This document shows positions 49,454 to 58,782 of a stretch of 64,000 bases of DNA, piece by piece (positions within the stretch are counted from its first letter, which is position 1; each line of letters begins with the position of its first letter). The stretch spans positions 1-64,000 of the forward strand of contig CAZIOT010000001.1 of NCBI GenBank assembly GCA_964540965.1, given 5' to 3'. Origin of the DNA: JADYZU01 sp964540965. Its GTDB lineage: Bacteria; Pseudomonadota; Alphaproteobacteria; Rhodobacterales; Rhodobacteraceae. The notes under the pieces are model-generated. The model saw nothing but the letters and a program-made list of their open reading frames with translations. It was not told the origin of the DNA and made no database searches. The translations under genes and the position numbers were made by a program.

Positions 49454-51187
49454 GTGGACCGGAAATTCGGGCAATGGCGGGCGATCCTGTCGCCGTGGCG
49501 CGGGCTGATCGTCCTGCTTCTGTTGTGCCAGATCGGGCAATCGGTCGCCTCGCTCTTGCTGCCCAGCCTGTCGGCCGATGTGATCGACCGCGGCATCCTG
49601 CCCGGCGACCGCGGCGTGATCTGGTCGCATGCGGTGATGATGCTGGGCGCGGCGCTGGTGCAGATCGCGCTTGCCATCGCCGTCACCTGGCTGGGCGCGC
49701 GGATTTCCCTTGGCATCGGCGCCGAACTGCGGTCGGCGATCTTTGCCCGCGTCCAAACCTTTGCCTTGACCGAGCTGCGCAACCTTGGCGTCCCCTCGCT
49801 GATCACCCGCACCACCAATGACGTGCAGCAGGTGCAATCGACACTGCTGATGGCGCTGACCATGGTGCTGACCGCGCCGGTAATGGGCATCGGCGCCGTC
49901 ATCATGGCGATCCGGCAGGATGCGCAACTGTCGCTGCTGCTGGCGGTGGCGGTGCCGCTTCTGGGGCTGCTTGTCGGGCTGATCCTGTCGCGCAGCCTGC
50001 CGCTTTTCGGGCGGATGCAGGCGCAGGTCGACCGCGTGAACGGCATCCTGCGCGAACAGATCGGCGGTGTCCGCACCATCCGCGCCTTTGTCCGCGACCG
50101 CCACGAACAAGAGCGGTTCGCGGTGGCCAACGACAGCCTGAGCGCCACTGCCCTGCAGATCGGCCGGCTGATGGCGCTGATGATGCCGGCGGCCGGCATG
50201 GTGATGCAGTTCACCGCGATCGCGCTTGTCTGGTTCGCCGCCCATCGCATCGGCGCCGGAGAGATGCAGGTCGGCTCGCTGGTCGCCTTCATCGCCTACA
50301 TCTTTCAGGTGCTGGTTTCGGTCATGATCGCGTCGATGCTGTTTGCGGTGGCGCCCCGCGCGCTGGTCAGCGCCCGCCGCATCGACGAGGTGCTGACGAC
50401 CGTGCCCTCGGTCGCGCCGCCGGCGGCGCCGCAGCCGGGCAAGGGCACTGGCGGCGTCGAATTCCGCGATGTCAGCTTTACCTATCCGGGGGCCGAGGCG
50501 GCGGTGCTGAGCCACGTCACCTTCCGCGTCGCCCCCGGCGAGACGGTGGGCATCATCGGCGCCACCGGATCGGGGAAAAGCACGGTTATCGACCTGATCC
50601 CGCGCCTGTTCGACGTGACCGGCGGCGCCGTGCTGGTGGACGGCACCGATGTGCGCGACCTCGCCCCGGATGAGCTTTGGTCGAACATCGGCCTTGTTCC
50701 GCAAGAGACGTTCCTGTTTTCCGGCACCATCGCCGACAACCTGCGCTATGGCGCCCCGGACGCCAGCGACGACGACCTTTGGCGCGCGCTGACCGTGGCG
50801 CAGGCGCGCGATTTCGTCGCCGCCCTGCCGCTGGGGCTTGAGGCGCCGGTGGTGCAGGGCGGCACCAATTTTTCCGGCGGGCAGCGGCAGCGGCTGACCA
50901 TCGCCCGCGCCTTGGCGCGTCGTCCGCCGGTCTGCCTGTTCGACGACAGCTTTTCCGCGCTGGACTATGTCACCGACGCCCGGCTGCGCGCGGCTTTGGC
51001 CGCGGATCTGGGTGGCGCGGCGGTGCTGATCGTCGGCCAGCGCGTCAGTTCGCTGCGCCACGCCGACCGGATAATCGTTCTCGACCATGGCAGAATCGTA
51101 GGGCAGGGCAGCCATGACGAGTTGATGGCGGCATCGCCCGCCTATCGTGAGATCGCAGAGTCGCAGGCGGTGGGAGAGGCCGCATGA
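49454..51187 (+). CDS. Heterodimeric ABC exporter, subunit with degenerate ATP site
   Basis: 577 residues: six membrane helices (about 1-310) and an ATPase. Walker A GATGSGKST and signature NFSGGQRQR are normal, but the Walker B region is VCLFDDSFSALD (Asp instead of catalytic Glu) and the switch His is replaced in VGQRVSS. Such a subunit pairs with a partner supplying the catalytic site. The start is the GTG at 49454 with AAGGG upstream; an ATG at 49424 would add ten residues. The stop overlaps the next gene as ATGA. Confidence 0.88.
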   Translation: MDRKFGQWRAILSPWRGLIVLLLLCQIGQSVASLLLPSLSADVIDRGILPGDRGVIWSHAVMMLGAALVQIALAIAVTWLGARISLGIGAELRSAIFARVQTFALTELRNLGVPSLITRTTNDVQQVQSTLLMALTMVLTAPVMGIGAVIMAIRQDAQLSLLLAVAVPLLGLLVGLILSRSLPLFGRMQAQVDRVNGILREQIGGVRTIRAFVRDRHEQERFAVANDSLSATALQIGRLMALMMPAAGMVMQFTAIALVWFAAHRIGAGEMQVGSLVAFIAYIFQVLVSVMIASMLFAVAPRALVSARRIDEVLTTVPSVAPPAAPQPGKGTGGVEFRDVSFTYPGAEAAVLSHVTFRVAPGETVGIIGATGSGKSTVIDLIPRLFDVTGGAVLVDGTDVRDLAPDELWSNIGLVPQETFLFSGTIADNLRYGAPDASDDDLWRALTVAQARDFVAALPLGLEAPVVQGGTNFSGGQRQRLTIARALARRPPVCLFDDSFSALDYVTDARLRAALAADLGGAAVLIVGQRVSSLRHADRIIVLDHGRIVGQGSHDELMAASPAYREIAESQAVGEAA

Positions 51188-53052
51188 CCAGCCGCCCCGC
51201 CCGCGATCTTGCTGCCACCGAACGCCCCGTCGGCCCCGCCGTCGGCGGCCCGCGCGGCGGCCCGATGGGGATGGCCGTCGGTGCCGGCGCCCGGGCGCGC
51301 GACCTGCGCGGCACGCTGTGGCGCATGTCAGGGCTGCTGTCCGAGGCCCGCGGCCGCATCGCGGTGATGGTGCTGGCCACCTTGGTCAGCGTTCTGATGG
51401 GCGTTCTGATGCCCTGGCTTCTGGGCCGCGGCACCGACATGGTGGTCGATGCCGTTTCCGCCGACCGTGCCATCGACTTTGCCGGGCTGGCGCAGCTTTT
51501 GGTTCTCTGCGCGGCGTTGCAGACCCTTGCCTCGCTGGCCAACTGGCTTCAGGCCTGGATCACCGCCGATGTGGTGCAGGATCTGGGCCGCCGCCTGCGC
51601 CGCCTTGCCGAGGAAAAGCTGGCCCGCGTGCCGCTGTCATGGTTCGACCGCCAGCCGCCGGGTGAGGTGCTGAGCCGCGTCACCAACGATGTCGACAATG
51701 TCGGGCAAAGTCTGGCGCAACTGCTGAGCCAACTTCTCATGTCGCTGTTTCAGGTCATCGGCGTGGTGGCGATGATGCTGTTCCTGTCTCCGCTGATGAC
51801 GCTGATCGCGCTGGTCAGCCTTGCCTTGTCCTTGTGGCTGTCACGGCTGATCGCCGGCTATGCAAGGCCGCGGTTCCGCGCGCAATGGGCGCTGACCGGC
51901 ACGCTGAACAGCGAGATCGAGGAAGGGTTCACCGGCCACACGCTGGTCAAGGTATTCGGCCACCAGACCCGCGCCGCCGAAGAGTTCGAACGCGCCAACC
52001 GCGCGCTGCACGACAACACGCTTGCCGCGCAGTTCCTGTCGGGCGTGATCCAGCCGGTCATCATGTTCGTCGGCAACCTCAGCTTCATCGCCGTGGTGAT
52101 CTTTGGCGCCTTCCGCGTGCTGGCCGGCGGGCTGACCATCGGCACGCTGCAAAGTTTCATCCAGTATGTGCGGCAGTTGAACATGCCGGTGTCGCAGGTG
52201 TCGTCGATGGCCGCCGTGCTGCAATCGGCGGCTGCTTCGGCCGAACGGGTGTTCGACCTGCTCGACGCGCCCGAGATGGCGGCCGATCCCGTGGACGCGC
52301 CCGATCTGCCCGCCACCCGCGGCCGCGTGGTGTTTTCCCATGTCCGCTTCCGCTACGACCCCGATGTGCCGCTGTTCGAGGACGTGAGCCTGGTTGCCGA
52401 ACCCGGCCTGACCGTTGCCATCGTCGGCCCGACCGGCGCCGGCAAGACCACGCTCGTCAACCTGCTGATGCGGTTCTACGAAGTCGATGCCGGCACCATC
52501 ACGCTTGACGGCACCGACATCGCCTCGATCCCGCGCGAGGCTCTGCGCCGCCGTTTCGGCATGGTCCTGCAGAATGCCTGGCTGTTTTCCGGCACCATCC
52601 GCGACAACATCGCCTATGGCCGCGACGGCGCCACCGACGCCGAGGTTGTCGAGGCCGCCCGTGCCGCCCATGTCGACGAATTCGTCCGCACCCTGCCCGC
52701 CGGCTATGATACGCAGATCGACGAGAACGGCAGCGGCCTGAGCGTCGGGCAACGCCAGCTTTTGACCATCGCCCGCGCCTTTCTGGCCCGGCCCGAGGTG
52801 CTGATCCTGGACGAGGCGACCAGTTCCGTTGACACCCGCACCGAGGTTCTGGTGCAGCGCGCAATGGCCGGGCTTCGGCAGGGGCGCACCAGTTTCGTCA
52901 TCGCACACCGGCTGTCGACGATCCGCGACGCCGACCTGATCGTCTATATGGAACACGGCAATGTGCTGGAACAGGGCGACCATGCGACGCTGATGGCGGC
53001 GCGCGGCGCCTATTGGCGGTTGCAGATGGCGCAGACGCCGCTGGACGACTAG
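51184..53052 (+). CDS. Heterodimeric ABC exporter, catalytic subunit
   Basis: 622 residues: a Gly/Pro-rich N-terminus, six membrane helices (about 55-340) and an ATPase with Walker A GPTGAGKTT, signature LSVGQRQLLTIARA (second G of the motif replaced by V), intact Walker B VLILDEATSS and switch His IAHRLST. The degenerate signature here complements the good signature of its partner and its catalytic Glu complements the partner's Asp, which fits one consensus and one degenerate ATP site per heterodimer. Multidrug or lipid export is likely; no sugar link is visible. Confidence 0.9.
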   Translation: MTSRPARDLAATERPVGPAVGGPRGGPMGMAVGAGARARDLRGTLWRMSGLLSEARGRIAVMVLATLVSVLMGVLMPWLLGRGTDMVVDAVSADRAIDFAGLAQLLVLCAALQTLASLANWLQAWITADVVQDLGRRLRRLAEEKLARVPLSWFDRQPPGEVLSRVTNDVDNVGQSLAQLLSQLLMSLFQVIGVVAMMLFLSPLMTLIALVSLALSLWLSRLIAGYARPRFRAQWALTGTLNSEIEEGFTGHTLVKVFGHQTRAAEEFERANRALHDNTLAAQFLSGVIQPVIMFVGNLSFIAVVIFGAFRVLAGGLTIGTLQSFIQYVRQLNMPVSQVSSMAAVLQSAAASAERVFDLLDAPEMAADPVDAPDLPATRGRVVFSHVRFRYDPDVPLFEDVSLVAEPGLTVAIVGPTGAGKTTLVNLLMRFYEVDAGTITLDGTDIASIPREALRRRFGMVLQNAWLFSGTIRDNIAYGRDGATDAEVVEAARAAHVDEFVRTLPAGYDTQIDENGSGLSVGQRQLLTIARAFLARPEVLILDEATSSVDTRTEVLVQRAMAGLRQGRTSFVIAHRLSTIRDADLIVYMEHGNVLEQGDHATLMAARGAYWRLQMAQTPLDD

Positions 53053-53080
53053 GCAGAACGCCCCTTGCCCGCGTTCTGCC
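53052..53080 (+). terminator. Hairpin after the ABC exporter operon
   Basis: GGCAGAACGC and GCGTTCTGCC, a perfect 10-bp stem with a 9-base loop, starting at the stop codon; no T-run follows. Confidence 0.7.
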
Positions 53081-53165
53081 GTCGCCACAGAATGCACCGA
53101 AATCCGGTCCGGGGATGGGGCCGCAAGGGAGGTTTCATGTTGCTTTCCACCGCCGGGGTCCGCGC

Positions 53166-54461
53166 ATGACCCGCATCACCGGCCTGCGCACCGTCGACCT
53201 GCGCTTTCCGACCAGCCGCCACCTTGACGGGTCGGATGCGATGAACCCCGACCCGGATTATTCGGCGGCCTATTGCATCCTTGAAACCGACGGCCCGCAT
53301 CAGGGCCACGGCCTGACCTTCACCATCGGCCGCGGCAACGAGATTTGCGTGGCGGCGATCCAGGCCCTGCGGCCGTTGGTCGTGGGTCTGGACATGGCCG
53401 AAGTCGCGGCCGACATGGGCGCCTTCTGGCGGCGGATCACCGGCGACAGTCAACTGCGCTGGATCGGGCCGGACAAGGGCGCGATCCATCTGGCGACGGC
53501 GGCCGTGGTCAATGCCGTCTGGGATCTGTGGGCGAAAACCGAAGGCAAGCCGGTCTGGCAACTGGTGGCCGACATGACGCCGGCCGAACTCGTCCGCTGC
53601 ATCGACTTCCGCTATCTGACCGACTGCATCACTCCGGACTGGGCGCTTGATTTCCTGACCCGTCAGGCGCAGGGCAAGGCCGACCGCATCGCCACGCTTC
53701 GGGCCGAAGGCTATCCCTGCTATACCACAAGCGCCGGCTGGCTGGGCTATGACGACGCGAAACTGCGCCGGCTATGCCGCGAGGCGGTTGATGCCGGGTT
53801 CCGCCATATCAAGATGAAGGTCGGCCGCGATCTGGACGACGATATCCGCCGCCTGACCATCGCCCGCGACGAATGCGGGCCGGATGTGCAGCTGATGATC
53901 GACGCCAATCAGGTATGGGAGGTCGACGAGGCCATCGACTGGGTGAAAAAGCTGGCCTTCGTGAACCCCTGGTTCATCGAGGAGCCGACCAGCCCCGACG
54001 ACGTGGCCGGCCACCGCAGGATCCGCGCCGGCGTGGCGCCGGTGCAGGTCGCCACCGGCGAGATGTGCCACAACCGGGTGATGTTCAAGCAGTTCATCAT
54101 GGAGGGCGCGGTCGATGTGGTGCAGATCGATTCCTGCCGTCTGGGCGGCGTGAACGAGGTGCTGGCCGTCATGCTCATGGCGGCGAAATACGGGCTGAAG
54201 GTCTGCCCGCATGCCGGCGGCGTCGGCCTGTGCGAATATGTCCAGCACCTGTCGATGATCGACTATCTGTGCATCGTCGGCACCCGCGAGGGGCGGGTGA
54301 TCGAATATGTCGACCATCTGCACGAGCACTTTCTTGACCCCTGCGTGATCGTGAATGCCGCCTACATGCCGCCGCAGCGCCCCGGCTATTCGATCGAGAT
54401 CAAGGCCGATACCCTGCGCGATTTCGCCTTTCCCGACGGGGTCGAACACAGCGGTCGCTGA
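53166..54461 (+). CDS. L-fuconate dehydratase-like enolase-superfamily enzyme
   Basis: A 431-residue enolase-superfamily acid-sugar dehydratase. FPTSRHLDGSDAMNPDPDYS near the N-terminus is the L-fuconate dehydratase signature. Catalytic motifs are HIKMKVGRD (KxK), IDANQVW, FIEEPT and CPHAGGVGLCEY. The reaction is loss of water from L-fuconate to give 2-keto-3-deoxy-L-fuconate. The ATG at 53166 is the only good start. No fucose dehydrogenase or aldolase lies next to it, so the physiological substrate is not certain. Confidence 0.93.
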   Translation: MTRITGLRTVDLRFPTSRHLDGSDAMNPDPDYSAAYCILETDGPHQGHGLTFTIGRGNEICVAAIQALRPLVVGLDMAEVAADMGAFWRRITGDSQLRWIGPDKGAIHLATAAVVNAVWDLWAKTEGKPVWQLVADMTPAELVRCIDFRYLTDCITPDWALDFLTRQAQGKADRIATLRAEGYPCYTTSAGWLGYDDAKLRRLCREAVDAGFRHIKMKVGRDLDDDIRRLTIARDECGPDVQLMIDANQVWEVDEAIDWVKKLAFVNPWFIEEPTSPDDVAGHRRIRAGVAPVQVATGEMCHNRVMFKQFIMEGAVDVVQIDSCRLGGVNEVLAVMLMAAKYGLKVCPHAGGVGLCEYVQHLSMIDYLCIVGTREGRVIEYVDHLHEHFLDPCVIVNAAYMPPQRPGYSIEIKADTLRDFAFPDGVEHSGR

Positions 54462-54514
54462 TGCCGCTTGCGCCCGTCGCGTCATGGCGCCATCCGGGGG
54501 ACAAAGGAATCGCG

Positions 54515-55027
54515 ATGCAGCAGATGATCCCCGCCTGGGTCGACGGCACCCTGACCCCGATGGACAAGATCGCCGTCCACCGGCGCGGCCTGCGTCATCC
54601 GGCGGTCAGCGTCTTTGTCTTTCACGGCGACAGGCTGCTGATCCAGCGCCGCGCCCTTGGCAAATACCACACGCCGGGCCTTTGGGCGAACACCTGCTGC
54701 ACCCATCCGTTCTGGGGCGAGTCGGCGGCGGATTGCGCCGCCCGTCGCCTGGGCGAGGAGCTGGGCATCGCCGGTCTGCCCCTGACCTGGCGCGACCGGA
54801 TCGAATACCGCGCCGATGTCGGCGGCGGCATGACCGAACACGAGGTGGTGGACCTGTTCACCGCCGCCGCCCCGCCTGGCCTGACCGTCACCCCCGACCC
54901 GGATGAGGTGATGGCCGTTGACTGGATCACGCTTGACGCGCTGACGACGGAGATTGCCGCGCGGCCGGGCGATTTCACGCCCTGGCTGCGCATCTACATG
55001 ACCGACCACCGCGCCATGATCGGCTAG
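54515..55027 (+). CDS. idi: Isopentenyl-diphosphate delta-isomerase (type 1)
   Basis: A 170-residue Nudix-fold isomerase interconverting IPP and DMAPP for carotenoids, quinones and (in phototrophs) bacteriochlorophyll. It has HRRGLRHPAVSVFVF, the active-site Cys in NTCCTHPFWGE, AARRLGEELGI and the C-terminal DEVMAVDWITLD. The ATG at 54515 has AAAGGA upstream. Its stop overlaps the convergent pepT stop by 4 bases. Confidence 0.95.
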   Translation: MQQMIPAWVDGTLTPMDKIAVHRRGLRHPAVSVFVFHGDRLLIQRRALGKYHTPGLWANTCCTHPFWGESAADCAARRLGEELGIAGLPLTWRDRIEYRADVGGGMTEHEVVDLFTAAAPPGLTVTPDPDEVMAVDWITLDALTTEIAARPGDFTPWLRIYMTDHRAMIG

Positions 55028-56268
55028 CGCGGGGCGGCGGCCATCTGCACCAGCCGCAGGCAGAATTGCACCGCGCGGCCCATGTCCTGCACGGAAATCC
55101 ATTCGAGCGGGCCGTGCAATTCCTGCATCCCGGTGAACAGGTTGGGGCAGGGCACCCCCAGTTCCGTCAGCCGCGACCCATCGGTGCCGCCGCGGATCGG
55201 CACCGACAGCGGATCCAGGCCCTCGGCCCTTGCCGCAGCGCGGGCAAGGTCAACCGGCGTCATGTCCTTTTCCAGCCAATAGCGCATGTTGCGGTATTGC
55301 GGCTTGATCTCGACCGTCACGCGGGCGCGCGGCTCGGTCGCGGCGACCGCCTCGCAGACCTGCCGCAGCAGCGCGCCCTTGGCCGCCAGCCCGTCGAGTT
55401 CGAAATCGCGCAGGATAAAGCGCAACTCGGCCTCGGCCGCGGTGCCGTTCATCGCGTAAAGATGCAGAAAGCCGTCACGGTCGTCGGTCGTTTCCGGCGT
55501 CAGGGTGACATGCGGCAGGGTCTGGACGATCTTGGCCGCCAGATGCAGCGCATTCACCAGCTTGTCCTTGGCGGTGCCTGGGTGGATGGCGACGCCGCTG
55601 ATCCGCACCGCGGCGCCATCGGCGGAAAAGCTTTCGTATTCGATCTCGCCCAGCCGGCGACCGTCAAAGGTATAGGCCCAGTCCACCGCCAGATCGGCGG
55701 GCAGGCGCGGGTCGACGCCGCGCCCGATCTCCTCGTCCGGGGTAAAGGCCAGGCGCAATTCGCCATGCGGGATTTCGGGATGCGCCAGCAGGTGGCGGGC
55801 GGCGGTCATCAGGATCGCGACCCCGGCCTTGTCATCGGCACCCAGCAGCGTCAGGCCCGAGGCGGTGATGATGTCGTCGCCGACCTTTTCCGCCAGATAG
55901 GGCGAGATTTCGGGCGAAAGCACCAGCCATGGCGCATCGGCATAGCTGATGGTGCCGCCATTGTAGCGGCGATGGACCACCGGCTTGACCCCGCTGGCGT
56001 TGAAGGCGGGGGCGGTATCGACATGGGCCAGAAAGCCGATCACCGGCGCGTCCGGCGTCGTCGCGGGGATCGTCGCCAGCACCACGCCGTAATCGGTCAG
56101 CCGCACGTCGCGGGCGCCGATGGCGGCCAGTTCGGCGACCAGCAGCCGTGACATGTCCAGCTGGATCGCGGTCGAGGGCTGGCTGGGCGAACCCTCGTCG
56201 CTCTGGCTGTCGATGGCGGCGTAGCGGCAAAGCCGGTCCTCGGTCTCGCTGTCGAATTCGGTGCGCAT
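55024..56268 (-). CDS. pepT: Peptidase T (tripeptide aminopeptidase)
   Basis: A 414-residue M20-family zinc peptidase removing N-terminal residues from tripeptides. FLAHVDTAPAFN and LLGADDKAGVAIL hold the metal ligands; FTPDEEIGRGVD has the catalytic Glu pair and AYTFDG and PIRGGTDGSRLTELGVPCPNLFTG complete the site. Start at 56268 (MRTEFDSETEDRL); the long upstream frame is antisense to the kinase gene. Convergent with idi. Confidence 0.96.
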   Translation of the reverse strand: MRTEFDSETEDRLCRYAAIDSQSDEGSPSQPSTAIQLDMSRLLVAELAAIGARDVRLTDYGVVLATIPATTPDAPVIGFLAHVDTAPAFNASGVKPVVHRRYNGGTISYADAPWLVLSPEISPYLAEKVGDDIITASGLTLLGADDKAGVAILMTAARHLLAHPEIPHGELRLAFTPDEEIGRGVDPRLPADLAVDWAYTFDGRRLGEIEYESFSADGAAVRISGVAIHPGTAKDKLVNALHLAAKIVQTLPHVTLTPETTDDRDGFLHLYAMNGTAAEAELRFILRDFELDGLAAKGALLRQVCEAVAATEPRARVTVEIKPQYRNMRYWLEKDMTPVDLARAAARAEGLDPLSVPIRGGTDGSRLTELGVPCPNLFTGMQELHGPLEWISVQDMGRAVQFCLRLVQMAAAPR

Positions 56269-56379
56269 GGTCGTCCCCTTTCGCGGCGGATCAGGCGGCG
56301 GGGGCAGGGGGAAGTCAAGCCGTAGGCGGCGCGGCATGGCCATGCTAATCAGGGTGCGCCCCCTGCCAAGGCCCGGACG

Positions 56380-58725
56380 ATGACCGAAGCCGCCGCCCTG
56401 TTGCTGTTCGCCCGCGCCCTTGACGAGGCGCCCGTGGATCGCACGGCTTTCGTCGCGCGCGAGGCGGCGGGAGATTACGCGCTTGTCGCGCGGGTCATGG
56501 CATTGATCGCGGCGGATGAGATTGCAGAAGAGTCTCTGACAGGCCGTACAGAGACTGCTTTTCCCCTGCCCACCCCCACCGTCGGCGTCTGGCGCCTTGA
56601 TGACATGATCGGCGCCGGCGGCATGGGGTCGGTGTGGAAGGCGCATCGCGCCGACGGGCTGTTCGAACAGGTCGTCGCGGTGAAATTCATGCGGGCAAGG
56701 GCCGGCAGCATCGACCTTGGCCCGCTGATTGACGCCGAGCGCCGGTCGCTGGCGCGGATGGACCACGACAACATCGCGCGTATCCTGGACGGCGGCAGCA
56801 CCGCCGAGGGCCTGCATTACATCGTGATGGAACATGTCGCCGGTGCGCGGCTGGACGATCACGCGGCGACCCTGCCGCCCGCCCGGTGCGTGGCGCTGAT
56901 CCGGCAGGCCGCCGCCGCACTGGCCCATGCCCATCGCGCGGGCATCGTGCATTGCGATGTCAAGCCGGCGAACCTGCTGGTCACGCCCGAAGGCCGGGTG
57001 AAACTGATCGACTTTGGCATCGCTCGGCTTGAGGGCGGCGGGCAAGGCCTGCCCGACGGCATGACCCGCAGCTATGCCAGTCCCGAACGGCTGGCGGGGC
57101 AGCCGCCGACCACCGCCGATGACATCTGGTCGCTTGCCGTCACATTGAGAGAGCTTTTGACCGGCACGCCCGAGGGCGCGGATCTGCCGCCGATGCGTAA
57201 CGTCGCCGACATGCAGGCGGTGCTGACCCGCGCCACCGACGCCGACGCCGACCGGCGCTATGGCAGTATCGACGCCTTCGACAGTGATCTGGCGCGGTGG
57301 GAACAGGCAAGGCCGGCCTCGGCACGGACGAGCAGTGCCGGTTATGTCGTCTTGCGCTTTGCCCAGCGCCGGCCCGGCGCTGTTGCGGTCATCGCCTCGG
57401 TCCTGGTCGGCCTTGTCGGCGCGCTGACCGTCATCGCCACGCTGTATGTCAGTGCCGACCGCGCCCGGGCCGAGGCCGAGACGCGGTTCGGCGAATTGCG
57501 GCAACTGGCGCGGTTCATGATCTTTGACCTGAACGGCATGCTGGAACAGGTGCCGGGGGCGACCCCGGCACGCGCGGCGCTGGCCGATCAGGCGCAGTTC
57601 TATCTTGATGCGCTTGCCGCCGCTTCGGGCGGCGATGCCGCGCTTCTGGCCGAAAGCGCCGCCGGTTTGACCCGGCTGGCCGAGGTGCAGGGCGTGCCGT
57701 CGCGGCCCAATCTGGGGCTGGGGGCGCAGGCCGCAGCGAACCTTGACCGCTCCCGCGAGATTCTGGACCGGCTCATCGCGCAATCCCCCGACCCCGCACT
57801 TCATGCCCTGCGCGCGCGGGCTCTGTATTACCGCGCGGTCCTGACCGGCAGCCAGGACGGCGACCCCGCCGGGCAGGCCGCATTGGCGCGGCTGGTGCAG
57901 GACGATATCGCTGCCGCCCTTGCCGGCGCCGACGACAGCACCCGCCCCGACCTTGAGGCGCTGGCGTTGGGCGCCGTGATGACCGAGGCCGATGCGTTGA
58001 CCACGCAAGGCGACATGCTTTCGGCCCTGAGCCTGCAACGCGGTGCAGAGACGCGATTGCAGGCCCTGCCCGCGGCCGTTCGCGCCGGGATGGACTGGCC
58101 GTGGGAAACCGCGCGCATCGCTGTGGTCATCGGCGACAGCCTGTATTGGACCGGCGACCTGCCGGGGGCGCTTGATGCCTATCGCCGGGCGCAAGGCATC
58201 CTTGAACAGGGTATCGCGGCCGCGCCGCTGAACCGCCGCCTTCTGACCGCGCTGCATATGGCGCAATATTCGCAATCCTCGGTGCTGGCCGATCTTGGCG
58301 ATCCTCAGGCCGGCCTTGCGGCGGCCGAGGCATCGCTGCACACCGCCGGCCGGCTGCTGGACTGGGATCCGACCGACCGGCTGGCGTTGCGGATGCAGTC
58401 GGTCTCGGACGGGCAGCGCGCGCTGATCCTGCGGGCACTGGGCCGCACGGCCGAGGCGCTGCCCATCGTTGAGGCGCGCCTTGCCCGCGCCCGCGCGGCT
58501 GCCACCGCTGCCCCCGACGATCTGGACGCCGCCCGGTCATTGGCCATCGTGCTGGGCACCCGCGCCAGCATGGTGGCGGAATTGCAGGGCGCGGCGGCCG
58601 CCTGCCCGCTGTGGTCGGAAACCCGCGCGGCCTGGGATGCGCTGGACGCGCGGCAGCCGCTCTCTGCCCTTGACCGGCAGAACGACTACGCCGTCGCGCT
58701 CTCCGGTCTGGCCGGCTGTCCCTAG
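56380..58725 (+). CDS. Ser/Thr protein kinase with membrane helix and TPR-like sensor
   Basis: 781 residues. An N-terminal segment with ALDEAPVDRTAFVARE matches the prefix usual in kinases that sit behind ECF sigma genes, but no sigma gene is adjacent here. Kinase domain (about 70-310): IGAGGMGSVWKAH, VAVKFM, catalytic loop HCDVKPANLL, LIDFGIA, SPERLAG. A membrane helix lies at about 333-356 and the rest (365-781) is Ala-rich helical repeats of TPR type. It probably senses a periplasmic cue and phosphorylates cytoplasmic targets; the target is unknown. Confidence 0.93.
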   Translation: MTEAAALLLFARALDEAPVDRTAFVAREAAGDYALVARVMALIAADEIAEESLTGRTETAFPLPTPTVGVWRLDDMIGAGGMGSVWKAHRADGLFEQVVAVKFMRARAGSIDLGPLIDAERRSLARMDHDNIARILDGGSTAEGLHYIVMEHVAGARLDDHAATLPPARCVALIRQAAAALAHAHRAGIVHCDVKPANLLVTPEGRVKLIDFGIARLEGGGQGLPDGMTRSYASPERLAGQPPTTADDIWSLAVTLRELLTGTPEGADLPPMRNVADMQAVLTRATDADADRRYGSIDAFDSDLARWEQARPASARTSSAGYVVLRFAQRRPGAVAVIASVLVGLVGALTVIATLYVSADRARAEAETRFGELRQLARFMIFDLNGMLEQVPGATPARAALADQAQFYLDALAAASGGDAALLAESAAGLTRLAEVQGVPSRPNLGLGAQAAANLDRSREILDRLIAQSPDPALHALRARALYYRAVLTGSQDGDPAGQAALARLVQDDIAAALAGADDSTRPDLEALALGAVMTEADALTTQGDMLSALSLQRGAETRLQALPAAVRAGMDWPWETARIAVVIGDSLYWTGDLPGALDAYRRAQGILEQGIAAAPLNRRLLTALHMAQYSQSSVLADLGDPQAGLAAAEASLHTAGRLLDWDPTDRLALRMQSVSDGQRALILRALGRTAEALPIVEARLARARAAATAAPDDLDAARSLAIVLGTRASMVAELQGAAAACPLWSETRAAWDALDARQPLSALDRQNDYAVALSGLAGCP

Positions 58726-58782
58726 CACGGCAACCGCCGCTCTGGTCCGTGCGTTGGGGGCGGACAGGACGAAAGGCCGCGC

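Noticed and set aside
49454..53052. Toxin or bacteriocin export locus
   Set aside because: No precursor peptide, peptidase domain or immunity gene is present; a general heterodimeric exporter explains it.
55024..58341. Extension of pepT to 1105 residues
   Set aside because: Only the last 414 residues are peptidase T; the rest is antisense to the Ser/Thr kinase gene.
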